Assembly: GCF_001557325.1 (NCBI RefSeq)
Contig: NZ_LSJS01000069.1
Location: forward strand, 1 to 28,646
Length of the DNA stretch: 28,646 nt
Reading direction: 5' to 3'
DNA from: Erythrobacter donghaensis
GTDB lineage: Bacteria > Pseudomonadota > Alphaproteobacteria > Sphingomonadales > Sphingomonadaceae
Shown here piece after piece: positions 22,317 through 28,646 of the stretch (positions within the stretch are counted from its first letter, which is position 1; the number at the start of each line of letters is the position of its first letter). The translations under genes and the position numbers were made by a program. The notes beneath the pieces were generated by a model. That model was given only the letters and a program-made list of their open reading frames with translations, had not been told where the DNA came from and searched no databases.

Positions 22317-23090
22317 ATGGCGAACGAGCGCAATCAGAACCGCGAGGGCCAGGGCCACGCCGGCCGCGATCATCAGATGCAGCAAAGCGATCACCAGCAC
22401 GGCCAGAGCGGCGGGGAATGGGATCAGAGCAATCGTCCCGGCCGGTTCGGCCAGCAGGAGCAGGGCCAATATGGCCAGCAGGGCCAGCAGGGCCAGAGCC
22501 AATACGGGCAGAGCCAGTCCGGCCAGGGCAATTTCGGCCAGGGTCAGGGCCCCGCTGGCGCGCAGGGCGGCTATGGCAACCAGAGCAACTACGGCGGCTA
22601 CGGCGGTCAAAGCGCGGGCTATGGCCAGGACAATTACGGCCAGAGCGGCTACGGCCAGGGCAGCAGCCAGGGTGGCTATGGCGGCGGTCAGGGCGGCTTC
22701 GGATCGAGCGGCCAGGGCGGACAGAGCGCCATGATGGGCCACTCGCAGCACGGGCAGAGCCAGTGGGGCCAGGGCCAGCAGGGCCAGGGCAGTTCCGGCC
22801 AGAGCCATCAGTATGGCCAGCAGGGTCAGCACGGCCAGGGCAACCAGGGCCACCACCACGATCCGAGCTACAGCCAGTGGCGTCAGCGCCAGATGGAACA
22901 GTTCGACAACGACTACAACGAATACCGCCAGACCCAGCAGGACGAGTTCAACAGCAAGTTCGAGGAATGGCGCAAGAAGCGTCAGAGCGAGGGCCAGAGC
23001 GGCGGCACCTCCGGCAGCGAAAGCAGTTCATCGGGATCGACCGGCTCGGGTAGCCAGACCACCGGAAAATCGGGGTCCACCACGAGCTGA
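22317..23090 (+). CDS. Gly/Gln/Tyr-rich low-complexity protein with C-terminal aromatic repeat
   Basis: A 257-residue soluble protein without signal peptide. Residues about 1-45 are polar with many Gln, Asn and His. Residues 45-180 are almost pure Gly, Gln, Ser and Tyr, with repeated GYGQ, NYGQ and GGYGG units, resembling the prion-like domains of FUS-type proteins. Residues 185-223 contain a 15-residue repeat: YSQWRQRQMEQFDND, YNEYRQTQQDEFNSK, then FEEWRKKRQ. The tail is Ser/Gly/Thr-rich. The codons follow a GGCCAG rhythm, so the DNA itself is repetitive. From memory, related WR-repeat tails occur in other alphaproteobacterial stress proteins. The function is unknown; condensate formation or desiccation protection are possibilities. 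A strong terminator follows. Confidence 0.85.
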   Translation: MANERNQNREGQGHAGRDHQMQQSDHQHGQSGGEWDQSNRPGRFGQQEQGQYGQQGQQGQSQYGQSQSGQGNFGQGQGPAGAQGGYGNQSNYGGYGGQSAGYGQDNYGQSGYGQGSSQGGYGGGQGGFGSSGQGGQSAMMGHSQHGQSQWGQGQQGQGSSGQSHQYGQQGQHGQGNQGHHHDPSYSQWRQRQMEQFDNDYNEYRQTQQDEFNSKFEEWRKKRQSEGQSGGTSGSESSSSGSTGSGSQTTGKSGSTTS

Positions 23091-23139
23091 TCGAAAGCGG
23101 CGGCGGACACGCCCCCGTCTGTCGTCGCCCCTCCTCCCC

Positions 23140-23172
23140 GCGCCCCGGCCCATGTGGCCGGGGCGCTTTTTT
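23140..23172 (+). terminator. Rho-independent terminator of the low-complexity gene
   Basis: GCGCCCCGGCC (23140-23150) and GGCCGGGGCGC (23156-23166) form a perfect 11-base-pair stem with loop CATGT, followed at once by six T. It lies 50 bases after the stop of the low-complexity protein gene and should end its transcript. Confidence 0.93.
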
Positions 23173-23252
23173 GGTGCGGGTCGGACGCCGGGACAGCACC
23201 TGTGCGGGCTTCAGACCTCCCGAAATCTTACAATTTCTGCAGATACAATCTA

Positions 23253-23258
23253 GGTTAG
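23253..23258 (+). promoter_or_regulatory. GGTTAG-core motif at start of candidate small RNA
   Basis: CTAGGTTAGAGCG here resembles CTAGGTTAGTGCG upstream of ku and hemerythrin (13402-13414). It lies just downstream of the -10-like TACAAT. It may mark a shared regulator or a transcription start context. Confidence 0.3.
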
Positions 23259-23380
23259 AGCGTGCTTGTTGCGGGGCAGGCAGCATCGCCGAACCCGGGG
23301 GTGTCCCGATCCCTCTGGTGACTCGGTGGCCGGACGCGCGTTAGGTTTCCACTTCGTCCGGTCATTGCCCCAAATCAACT

Positions 23381-23408
23381 CCCCGCCCAGCGATGGGCGG
23401 GGTTTTTT
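23381..23408 (+). terminator. Rho-independent terminator with no upstream protein gene
   Basis: CCCCGCCCA (23381-23389) and TGGGCGGGG (23394-23402) form a nine-pair stem with loop GCGA, followed by six T. The only + strand gene before it already has a terminator at 23140-23172, so this one most likely ends the candidate small RNA. Confidence 0.88.
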
Positions 23409-23441
23409 GTGGCCGGATGCCCGCCCACGAGGCCGGGCATG

Positions 23442-23491
23442 AAAAGGCCCGCAAGACGAGGGGAAACCATGTTCCCCAGGTCTTGCGGGCC
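23442..23491 (-). terminator. Long hairpin terminator of the third hemerythrin gene
   Basis: GGCCCGCAAGAC (23446-23457) pairs with GTCTTGCGGGCC (23480-23491). After a 2-by-2 internal loop, GGGGAA (23460-23465) pairs with TTCCCC (23472-23477) around loop ACCATG. On the - strand the stem is followed by TTTT (23442-23445). It lies 48 bases past the hemerythrin stop at 23540. The + strand terminator at 23408 faces it. Confidence 0.8.
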
Positions 23492-23539
23492 AGTCCTGCG
23501 GCGGCACGGCGGGTCGCAGGCCGTGCCGGGGCAGGGAAG

Positions 23540-24070
23540 TCAGCTGCGGTCGAAGCGGTCAAAATACTCGCGGAAGTCGACGCTCATCCGCTGCCGCACG
23601 TCGACGGGCGCATAGCGGATCACGTCGGGCAGCCAGCTGCCCTCTTCCTGGTGGACGTGCTGCTGCACCGCGCTCTCGATATGGTCGAGCTTCTCGTGCC
23701 ATTCCTGCGTGCCGGGCTGGAGCTTCTGGAGCGCGGCGAGCTGCACCTTGGTCATGGCGTGCTCCTCATAGGCCATGCCGGCGTGCGCCTTGCTCGAATT
23801 CTCCGAGATCTCGGGATAGATCACCGCCTCCTCGGCCATCGAATGGGCGTTGAGCAACACCGCCAGTTCGAGCACCAGCGCATCGGCGCCGGGCCCGCTC
23901 GCCGCGCGCGCTTCGGCAAACAGCTCCTCGATGCGGCGGTGCTGGGCGAGGATCTCCTCGGCGAAGGGCTCGCCCACCGACATTTCCTCGAAGGCGGCGC
24001 GCGTCTCGCGGCGCTGTTCGTCGGTGGCGGCGGGGGCGAGCGCGGAGGCGATACGGTCGAGAAACGACAT
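23540..24070 (-). CDS. Hemerythrin HHE domain protein (third copy)
   Basis: 176 residues from ATG 24070, which has AAAGG seven bases upstream; a GTG at 24115 extends the frame but has no support. The four-helix HHE domain covers about 36-150, with likely iron ligands His44 (LAQHRRIEELF), His76/Glu80 (NAHSMAEEAVIYP), His104 (YEEHAMTK), and His138/His140 with Glu142 (QQHVHQEEGSWLP). It is monocistronic, with its own promoter region and a strong terminator. It is closer in design to the stand-alone DNA/iron-stress hemerythrins than to the two at 12-13 kb, which are in an operon. Exact role unknown. Confidence 0.9.
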   Translation of the reverse strand: MSFLDRIASALAPAATDEQRRETRAAFEEMSVGEPFAEEILAQHRRIEELFAEARAASGPGADALVLELAVLLNAHSMAEEAVIYPEISENSSKAHAGMAYEEHAMTKVQLAALQKLQPGTQEWHEKLDHIESAVQQHVHQEEGSWLPDVIRYAPVDVRQRMSVDFREYFDRFDRS

Positions 24071-24161
24071 GGAGGGCCTTTCGTGACTGGGCTGCCGGGC
24101 AGTCGGCGTGTTCACCCTAGGGTGCCGCCGCGCAGCGCCAACTGCCTGCGTTCCTATCCCG

Positions 24162-24167
24162 GGTTAG
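24162..24167. promoter_or_regulatory. GGTTAG-core motif between hemerythrin and antiporter promoters
   Basis: TATCCCGGGTTAGTGC (24155-24170) lies 92 bases upstream of the hemerythrin start and 72 bases before the antiporter start. It matches TATCCAAGGTTAGTGTC upstream of the Crp/Fnr gene (- strand of 18085-18101). The arrangement mirrors the hemerythrin/ku gap at 13405. Confidence 0.35.
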
Positions 24168-24239
24168 TGCCCAGAGGCAGCAGCACCGCCAATTCCACGC
24201 TCCGTCCTCACCGGCCACCTGCGGCAGAGCAACATCTCG

Positions 24240-25481
24240 ATGTCCTATCACCAATTCCTGCTGTTCGCGGGCGCCGCGATCATCCTCGCATATTGGCTGC
24301 CGCGCTTCGTCTCGGGCCGCGAGCCGGCGGCTTCGGCGCTGCTGATCCTGGCAGGTGCCGCCTGCGCGTTGGCGCTCCCGGAGGATCCGCCGCTGTTCCG
24401 CCCGATCGCCGATCCCGAATGGTGGGAGATCCTGAGCGAGATGGCGGTGATCGTCGCGCTGTTCGCGACCGGCCTCAGGCTCGACGTGGTGCGGCCCTTC
24501 GCGCGCTGGGGCGTGACATGGCGGCTGCTGGCGGTGGCGATGCCGCTGACCATCGGCGCGCTTGCCCTGGTCGGCCTTGCCGCGGGCTTCCCGCTGGCGA
24601 GCGCGCTGCTGCTGGGCGCGGTGCTTGCCCCGACCGACCCGGTGCTGGCGGGCGACGTGCAGGTCGGCCCGCCGACCGAGGGCGGCGAGCATCCGGTGCG
24701 CTTTGCGCTCACCACCGAGGCCGGATTGAACGACGGGCTCGCCTTCCCGTTCGTCTACCTCGGGCTCGCTGCCATCGCGGGTCTGACCCTGACCGAGGCG
24801 GGCGACTGGCTGGCCTATGATCTCGTCTACCGCATCCTCGCCGGCACGCTGGCGGGCGCGGGGGTGGGCTGGCTGCTGGGGCAGATGGTGTTCCGCTGGC
24901 CGGCGCGCAACGTGCTTGCGGCGACCGGGTCGGGGGTGCTGGCGCTGGCCGGCGTGTTCGTCTGCTACGGGCTTGCCGAGCTGATCCACGGCTACGGCTT
25001 CATCGCCTGCTTCGTGGGGGGACTGGTGTTCCGTCGGCTCGAGCGCGATCACGAATTCCACGGCAACCTCCACCTCTTCAACCTCGCGATCGAACACGCG
25101 CTGACCGCCGTGCTGCTGCTGATGGTGGGTGCGGCGCTGGGCACCTATGCGGGCGATGTGCGCTGGGAGCATGTCGCCATCGCGGCCGCGCTCGTCTTCG
25201 CGATCCGGCCGCTGATCGGCTGGGTGTCGCTGGCGGGCACCGACCTGCCCCCGCGCGAACGTTTCGTCACCGCGGCCTTCGGCGTGCGCGGGATCGGGAG
25301 CCTCTACTACCTCGCCTTTGCCGCCGGGATGGCGCCGGTCGCGATGCTGGCCGACCTGTGGCTGGTGGTGCTGGTGACGATCGCGCTGTCGGCGGCGGTC
25401 CACGGTCTCTCCGCGGGCGCGGTGCTGGCCGGGATCCGCGCCGACGAGGATGCCGAAGGCGAACCGGAGCCCGCAGCATGA
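24240..25481 (+). CDS. Cation:proton antiporter (CPA1/NhaP type)
   Basis: A 413-residue membrane protein with about 12 helices. Key antiporter signatures are LFATGLRLDVV, VLAPTDPVLAG in helix 5 and EAGLNDGLAFPFV in helix 6, the last carrying the ND ion-binding pair of electroneutral Na+(K+)/H+ antiporters. VRGIGSLYYLAFA near the C terminus is also typical. There is no cytoplasmic regulatory tail beyond 15 acidic residues. The start at ATG 24240 has no strong ribosome site. Its TGA overlaps the otsB ATG, so ion homeostasis and trehalose synthesis are translationally linked, fitting an osmotic or pH stress operon. Confidence 0.93.
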   Translation: MSYHQFLLFAGAAIILAYWLPRFVSGREPAASALLILAGAACALALPEDPPLFRPIADPEWWEILSEMAVIVALFATGLRLDVVRPFARWGVTWRLLAVAMPLTIGALALVGLAAGFPLASALLLGAVLAPTDPVLAGDVQVGPPTEGGEHPVRFALTTEAGLNDGLAFPFVYLGLAAIAGLTLTEAGDWLAYDLVYRILAGTLAGAGVGWLLGQMVFRWPARNVLAATGSGVLALAGVFVCYGLAELIHGYGFIACFVGGLVFRRLERDHEFHGNLHLFNLAIEHALTAVLLLMVGAALGTYAGDVRWEHVAIAAALVFAIRPLIGWVSLAGTDLPPRERFVTAAFGVRGIGSLYYLAFAAGMAPVAMLADLWLVVLVTIALSAAVHGLSAGAVLAGIRADEDAEGEPEPAA

Positions 25482-26209
25482 GCGCCCCGCTAGCCCTGCT
25501 GCTCGATTTCGACGGCACGCTGGTGCCCACCGCACGCACCCCGGACGGGGTGGTGGTGGGCGAGGCGCTGCGCACGCTGGTCGCCGCGGCATGCGAGCAG
25601 CTCGAGGGCCGGCTCGCGATCATCAGCGGACGATCGCTCAAACAGCTCGACGCGTTGTGGGGCCGGACGCTGTGGCCGATGACGGTCGCGGCGAGCCACG
25701 GGCTCGAACTGCGCCATGACGGTCATCGCCGCGCGCCCGCGCCCGCCCGCATCTTTTCCCGCCTCGCGCGCGAAACGGAAGCCCGCTTCGGCGCGGCGCG
25801 GGGCGTGGTGATCGAACTGAAGAGCTACGGCCTCGGCCTCCACTACCGCCTCGCCCCCGACCTGCGCGGGCCGGTTGAGCGCTGGGCCGAGGAATGCGCC
25901 GCCGCGCACGGCCTCGTCATCCAGGAAGGCGACATGGTGTTCGAACTGCGCCTGCCTGGCGCGGACAAGGGCGATGCGGTGCGCGCGATCATGGCGCTGG
26001 CGCCGTTCCGCACGAGCACCCCGCTCTATATCGGCGACGACTTCACCGATATTCCCGCAATTGCCGCGGCGCGCGCGCTGGGCGGGCGCGGGCTGGCGGT
26101 CGGCGCGCGCATCGCCGACCAGGCCGACGGCATGCTCGCCGACCCCGCGGCGGTTCTCGAGGGCGTCAGGGCGCTCGCGACGGGCAGCGGCGACGCTTTC
26201 ATCACATAG
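25478..26209 (+). CDS. otsB: Trehalose-6-phosphate phosphatase
   Basis: A 243-residue HAD-superfamily phosphatase that removes phosphate from trehalose-6-phosphate. Motif I DFDGTL has nucleophile Asp10 and Asp12; the SGRS segment (motif II region) and GDDFTD at 186-191 (motif IV) are intact, with the cap domain between about 110 and 175 (substrate-like LKSYGLGLHYR, GDMVFELRLPGADKGDAV). Its ATG overlaps the antiporter stop (ATGA). OtsA follows 112 bases downstream. The stop codon overlaps a TCACATAGG 9-mer (26202-26210) and is followed closely by six T; no stem precedes them. Confidence 0.95.
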   Translation: MSAPLALLLDFDGTLVPTARTPDGVVVGEALRTLVAAACEQLEGRLAIISGRSLKQLDALWGRTLWPMTVAASHGLELRHDGHRRAPAPARIFSRLARETEARFGAARGVVIELKSYGLGLHYRLAPDLRGPVERWAEECAAAHGLVIQEGDMVFELRLPGADKGDAVRAIMALAPFRTSTPLYIGDDFTDIPAIAAARALGGRGLAVGARIADQADGMLADPAAVLEGVRALATGSGDAFIT

Positions 26210-26210
26210 G
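26202..26210 (-). promoter_or_regulatory. CCTATGTGA 9-mer over the otsB stop
   Basis: An exact copy of the element seen at 2973, 7710 and 28619, on the - strand. It is 112 bases before otsA, the same distance as the 7710 copy to the fused glycosyltransferase gene. Because half of it is coding and stop sequence, chance is quite possible. Confidence 0.2.
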
Positions 26211-26321
26211 CGGTTTTTTGCCCGCGCCCTTCGCGCCAAGGCACCCCCGGCGTCCGGAGCGAACCCCTCCCCCGGGCGCGCGCACTCCTCCGGCCCGGCG
26301 GCCGCAACCAAAGGGCTCCCC

Positions 26322-27833
26322 ATGCCCCACACGCAAACACAATCGTCCACCCCGCGCCTAATCGCCGTATCGAACCGCGTCCAGGTCGAAACCGATGGCG
26401 AGAACGCCAACCGCGGGGGCCTCGCCGTCGCACTCGCCGCCGCCTTGCGGCAGAGCAACGGCATTTGGTTCGGCTGGTCGGGCGAGCAGACCGAGGAGTT
26501 CACCGGCCAGATCGCCTTCCGCCGCGCCGACGGGGTCGCAACCGCGACCATCGACCTCGAGGCGCAGGACATCGACGAATACTACAACGGTTTCGCCAAC
26601 CGCACCTTGTGGCCGCTGTTCCACTACCGGCTCGACCTCACCGAGATCGCGCGCGACTTTGCCGGCGGCTATGCCCGGGTCAACGAGCGCTTTGCCGACA
26701 CGCTCAGCCCCCTGATTGCGCCCGATGATCTGATCTGGGTGCACGACTATCACCTGATGCCGCTCGGCAGCCAGCTGCGCGCGCGCGGCTTTGCCAACCG
26801 GATCGGCTTCTTCCTCCATATCCCCTGGCCTCCGCCAAGCCTGCTGATGTCGCTCCCGGGCCACAGCGACCTGGCGCGCGGGATGCTCGATTACGACGTG
26901 ATCGGGTTCCAGTCGGAGGAATGGCGGCAGGCCTTCATCGACTATGCGGCGGTCCAGTTCGAGGCGACGATCGACGGCGATGCGCTGCGCCTCGGCGAGC
27001 GCTGCACCCGGCTGCTGGTCTGCCCGATCGGGCTCGACATCGCCGATTTTTCCGGCGCGGTGCATTCCATCGCCGCCAAGCAGGCCGAGACCCGGCTGGT
27101 GGCGAGCGCGGTGGGGCGCGACATGATCGTCGGGGTCGACCGGCTCGACTACTCGAAGGGGCTGCAGGAACGCTTTGCCGCCTACGAGCGGCTGCTCGCC
27201 GATCACCCCGAGCTGCGCGAGAAGATCAGCCTGCTCCAGATCGCCCCGCCCTCGCGCGGGGACGTGGCGAGCTACCGCCAGATCCGCGCCGAGCTCGATG
27301 CCCTGTCGGGCCACATCAACGGCGCCTATGCCTCGATCGACTGGGTGCCGATCCGCTATGTCAACCAGGGCTATTCGCGCGACGAGCTGTTCGGCATCTA
27401 TCGTGCGGCCCGGGTCGGCCTCGTCACCCCCTTGCGCGACGGGATGAACCTCGTCGCCAAGGAATATGTCGTGGCGCAGGATCCGGCCGATCCGGGGGTG
27501 CTGGTGCTGTCGCGCTTTGCCGGGGCCGCGGCGCAGCTGCCGGAGGCGGTGCTGGTCAACCCGCATTCGATCGAGGAGATCGCGGAAGGTATCGCCCGTG
27601 CGCTCGCCATGCCGCTCGCCGAGCGGCAGGAGCGGCATCAGGCGATGCTGGCGACCATCACCCGGCACGATGTGCGCTGGTGGTCGGAAACCTTCATGGC
27701 CGCGCTCGCCGAAGAGCCCGGACAGGCCCCCGGGCCCGCGCCGACGGCCGACCCCGCAAGCGACTCTGCCCCCGCCGATTCCGCGCCCGCCAACGTCGCC
27801 CGGCTTCGCGATGCGGCCAGCGCCCAGCGCTGA
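26322..27833 (+). CDS. otsA: Trehalose-6-phosphate synthase
   Basis: A 503-residue GT20 enzyme that joins UDP-glucose (or another NDP-glucose) and glucose-6-phosphate. ATG 26322 has AAAGGG seven bases upstream. Diagnostic segments are LIAVSNRVQ and RGGLAVAL near the N terminus, WVHDYHLMPL, GFFLHIPWPP, VDRLDYSKGL with Arg274 and Lys279, and PLRDGMNLVAKEYV. The catalytic part ends near residue 465; a Pro/Ala/Asp/Ser-rich disordered tail of about 38 residues follows, longer than in E. coli OtsA. It completes the OtsBA route to trehalose, an osmo- and desiccation protectant. A 112-base leader separates it from otsB. Confidence 0.96.
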   Translation: MPHTQTQSSTPRLIAVSNRVQVETDGENANRGGLAVALAAALRQSNGIWFGWSGEQTEEFTGQIAFRRADGVATATIDLEAQDIDEYYNGFANRTLWPLFHYRLDLTEIARDFAGGYARVNERFADTLSPLIAPDDLIWVHDYHLMPLGSQLRARGFANRIGFFLHIPWPPPSLLMSLPGHSDLARGMLDYDVIGFQSEEWRQAFIDYAAVQFEATIDGDALRLGERCTRLLVCPIGLDIADFSGAVHSIAAKQAETRLVASAVGRDMIVGVDRLDYSKGLQERFAAYERLLADHPELREKISLLQIAPPSRGDVASYRQIRAELDALSGHINGAYASIDWVPIRYVNQGYSRDELFGIYRAARVGLVTPLRDGMNLVAKEYVVAQDPADPGVLVLSRFAGAAAQLPEAVLVNPHSIEEIAEGIARALAMPLAERQERHQAMLATITRHDVRWWSETFMAALAEEPGQAPGPAPTADPASDSAPADSAPANVARLRDAASAQR

Positions 27834-27844
27834 GCCGCGGACGC

Positions 27845-27881
27845 AAAAACCCCCGCGCGAACGGGATCGTCCGCGCGGGGG
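27845..27881 (-). terminator. Rho-independent terminator of the DUF4142 gene
   Basis: CCCCCGCGCG (27850-27859) and CGCGCGGGGG (27872-27881) form a perfect ten-pair stem with a 12-base loop. On the - strand it is followed by five T (27845-27849). It is 30 bases beyond the DUF4142 stop and may also slow otsA readthrough from the other side. Confidence 0.88.
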
Positions 27882-27911
27882 CTCCGGGAGATGGGAGCTG
27901 CCGCCGCCCGC

Positions 27912-28544
27912 CTATGGCGCGGGGGTGGAATCCATCGTCGCACCCGGCGTTCCGCCGGTCGCGCCCGGGCTCGGGGAATTGTTGTCGAGCCAGTCGGCGT
28001 GCTTCTGGATCGTGGGGATCGCCCCTTGCGCGAACTGGCGCAGCTCGGCGCTGTCGCCGTTCCCGGCATAGGCCTTGAGCAGGGTCAGCGCCTTGCGGTG
28101 GGCAGCGGTCTGCTGGCTGATGTATTCGCGGTCGAAATCCTCGCCGCTCAGGCTTTCGAGGATATCGACCTGCGCCTTGTGCTCGCTGTCGAGCGCATCG
28201 GGCATCGCCAGGGTCTGGCCCGACGCCGCGACCGCTTCCTTCAGCGCCTCCGAGGAGCGGGTGTGATCGGTGATCATCATCTGCGCGAATTCGCGGGTCG
28301 GCGTGCCCTCGGCACGCTGCATGGCAACGCGCGCGGCGGCGAGTTCGTACATGTCCGACATCGCCACGCGCTGCGCGAATTCCTGCGCGTTCGGCGGGGC
28401 ATCGGCGAAGGCGCCGTCGGCATCGGCAGCGCTGTTCGCCATGGCATCGCCGGTGGCGGTTCCTGCGGCCCCGTCCGTCGTCTCGCGCCCGTCGCAAGCT
28501 GCGAGCGTCAAGAGGCTCGAGGCCATGATCAGTGCCAATCGCAT
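27912..28544 (-). CDS. DUF4142 lipoprotein
   Basis: A 210-residue exported protein. ATG 28544 follows a GGAAGGA ribosome site. A lipoprotein signal peptide is clear: MRLALIMASSLLTLAAC, lipobox LAAC with Cys17. An Asp/Ala/Gly-rich linker follows (about 18-50). The helical DUF4142 domain (about 52-190) has AQEFAQRVAMSDMYEL, MITDHTRSSEAL, and AHRKALTLLKAYA, consistent with a ferritin-like four-helix fold. The tail is Pro/Gly/Thr-rich. Members sit in the periplasm and are often stress-induced; the molecular role is not known. It is monocistronic, with a good terminator. Confidence 0.92.
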   Translation of the reverse strand: MRLALIMASSLLTLAACDGRETTDGAAGTATGDAMANSAADADGAFADAPPNAQEFAQRVAMSDMYELAAARVAMQRAEGTPTREFAQMMITDHTRSSEALKEAVAASGQTLAMPDALDSEHKAQVDILESLSGEDFDREYISQQTAAHRKALTLLKAYAGNGDSAELRQFAQGAIPTIQKHADWLDNNSPSPGATGGTPGATMDSTPAP

Positions 28545-28618
28545 GCGTCATTCCTTCCCTTCAGCGCCCTTGGGGCGGGCTCGGGCACGGGTTTAGGCAA
28601 GCCCCGCGAGAGGCGAAT

Positions 28619-28627
28619 TCACATAGG
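28619..28627 (-). promoter_or_regulatory. CCTATGTGA element upstream of DUF4142 gene
   Basis: CCTATGTGAATTC on the - strand, 75 bases before the DUF4142 start. It shares the exact 9-mer with copies at 2973 and 7710, both upstream of stress-type genes. The left half-site is poor (TGGC), so if it is a Crp/Fnr-type site it is asymmetric. Confidence 0.3.
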
Positions 28628-28646
28628 CCAGTGACCCGCTTTAGCC

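Larger units (their letters stand above)
23241..23408 (+). ncRNA. Candidate small RNA with its own terminator
   Basis: Upstream transcription is stopped at 23172, yet a second intrinsic terminator on the same strand lies at 23381-23408 with no protein gene between. A -10-like TACAAT at 23244-23249 and a GGTTAG motif at 23253 could start a transcript of about 150 bases. The interval can fold: GGGGCA near 23274 with TGCCCC near 23366; CGCCGA with TCGGTG; and GGCCGGACG with CGTCCGGTC (9 pairs, one G-U). No canonical -35 is seen. It does not match 6S, SRP or tmRNA landmarks that I know. Start and exact extent are uncertain. Confidence 0.4.

Noticed and set aside
22254..22859. Long - strand frame encoding a very hydrophobic Ala/Leu/Val protein opposite the low-complexity gene
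   Set aside because: It is the mirror of the repeated GGC-CAG codons, which read as Ala/Leu on the other strand. The + strand gene has a ribosome site, sensible domain layout and a terminator.
22430..22860. Short-period DNA repetition that might be a CRISPR or satellite array
   Set aside because: The GGCCAG rhythm follows the codons for Gly-Gln in one continuous reading frame and has no constant repeat/spacer structure.
23241..23408. Identity of the candidate RNA as 6S, SRP or tmRNA
   Set aside because: I found neither the SRP GNAR loop region, a tmRNA tag frame with alanine-tRNA-like ends, nor a convincing 6S central bubble, so no named family is assigned.
24144..24156. General-stress sigma factor (EcfG) promoter from the - strand GGAAC upstream of the third hemerythrin
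   Set aside because: The GGAAC -35-like word is there, but no CGTT -10 word follows at 16-17 bases. The same check failed at other GGAAC occurrences I examined.
26210..26217. Six T after the otsB stop as a terminator
   Set aside because: No stable stem immediately precedes the T run, and otsA downstream is expected to be co-expressed.

Overview
The window is uniformly GC-rich chromosomal DNA. It most resembles an aerobic alphaproteobacterium of the Sphingomonadales, probably Erythrobacteraceae (Erythrobacter/Porphyrobacter-like). This rests on the protein styles: an HWE-family histidine kinase, Crp/Fnr regulators without cAMP or Fe-S signatures, a C-terminal SFPASDPP tail, and the Ku/LigD pair. 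That assignment is inference; there is no rRNA or marker gene here. I see no tRNA, rRNA, CRISPR array, insertion sequence or prophage. Gene density is high and many genes overlap at start and stop.

Layout. (1) 1-2919, + strand: the end of a cyclitol/sugar operon, with a 5'-truncated inositol-3-phosphate synthase, a zinc alcohol dehydrogenase and a Gfo/Idh/MocA oxidoreductase. A PRC-barrel gene follows (3042-3407). (2) 7584-3460, - strand: a six-gene operon of small membrane protein, manganese catalase, ZIP metal transporter, SDR dehydrogenase, MscS channel and SemiSWEET sugar transporter. (3) 7830-11656, + strand: a glycosyltransferase fused to UDP-galactopyranose mutase, translationally coupled to a cytoplasmic GH5-like glycosidase. 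(4) 13320-11667, - strand: two hemerythrin proteins and a CinA/PncC amidohydrolase. (5) 13476-17276, + strand: non-homologous end joining genes ku and ligD, with an MgtC-family membrane protein between them. (6) 17284-21899: two Crp/Fnr regulators (- strand) bracketing a small membrane protein, a four-PAS HWE sensor kinase and a single-domain response regulator. (7) 22317-23090: a glycine/glutamine/tyrosine-rich low-complexity protein resembling eukaryotic prion-like domains, ending in a 15-residue aromatic repeat. (8) 23173-23540: no protein gene, but two facing terminators and a likely small-RNA unit. (9) 24070-23540, - strand: a third hemerythrin. (10) 24240-27833, + strand: a CPA1-type antiporter and otsB-otsA for trehalose. 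(11) 28544-27912, - strand: a DUF4142 lipoprotein.

Most of the window reads as a stress-survival neighbourhood: peroxide removal (Mn catalase), metal supply (ZIP), osmotic relief (MscS, antiporter, trehalose), double-strand break repair (Ku/LigD), di-iron hemerythrins, and envelope or disordered stress proteins, with local sensors and Crp/Fnr regulators. Two recurrent intergenic motifs, a GGTTAG core and a CCTATGTGA element, link several of these promoters and may reflect shared control. No gene here has been tested, so functions come from family recognition and co-regulation is a hypothesis.
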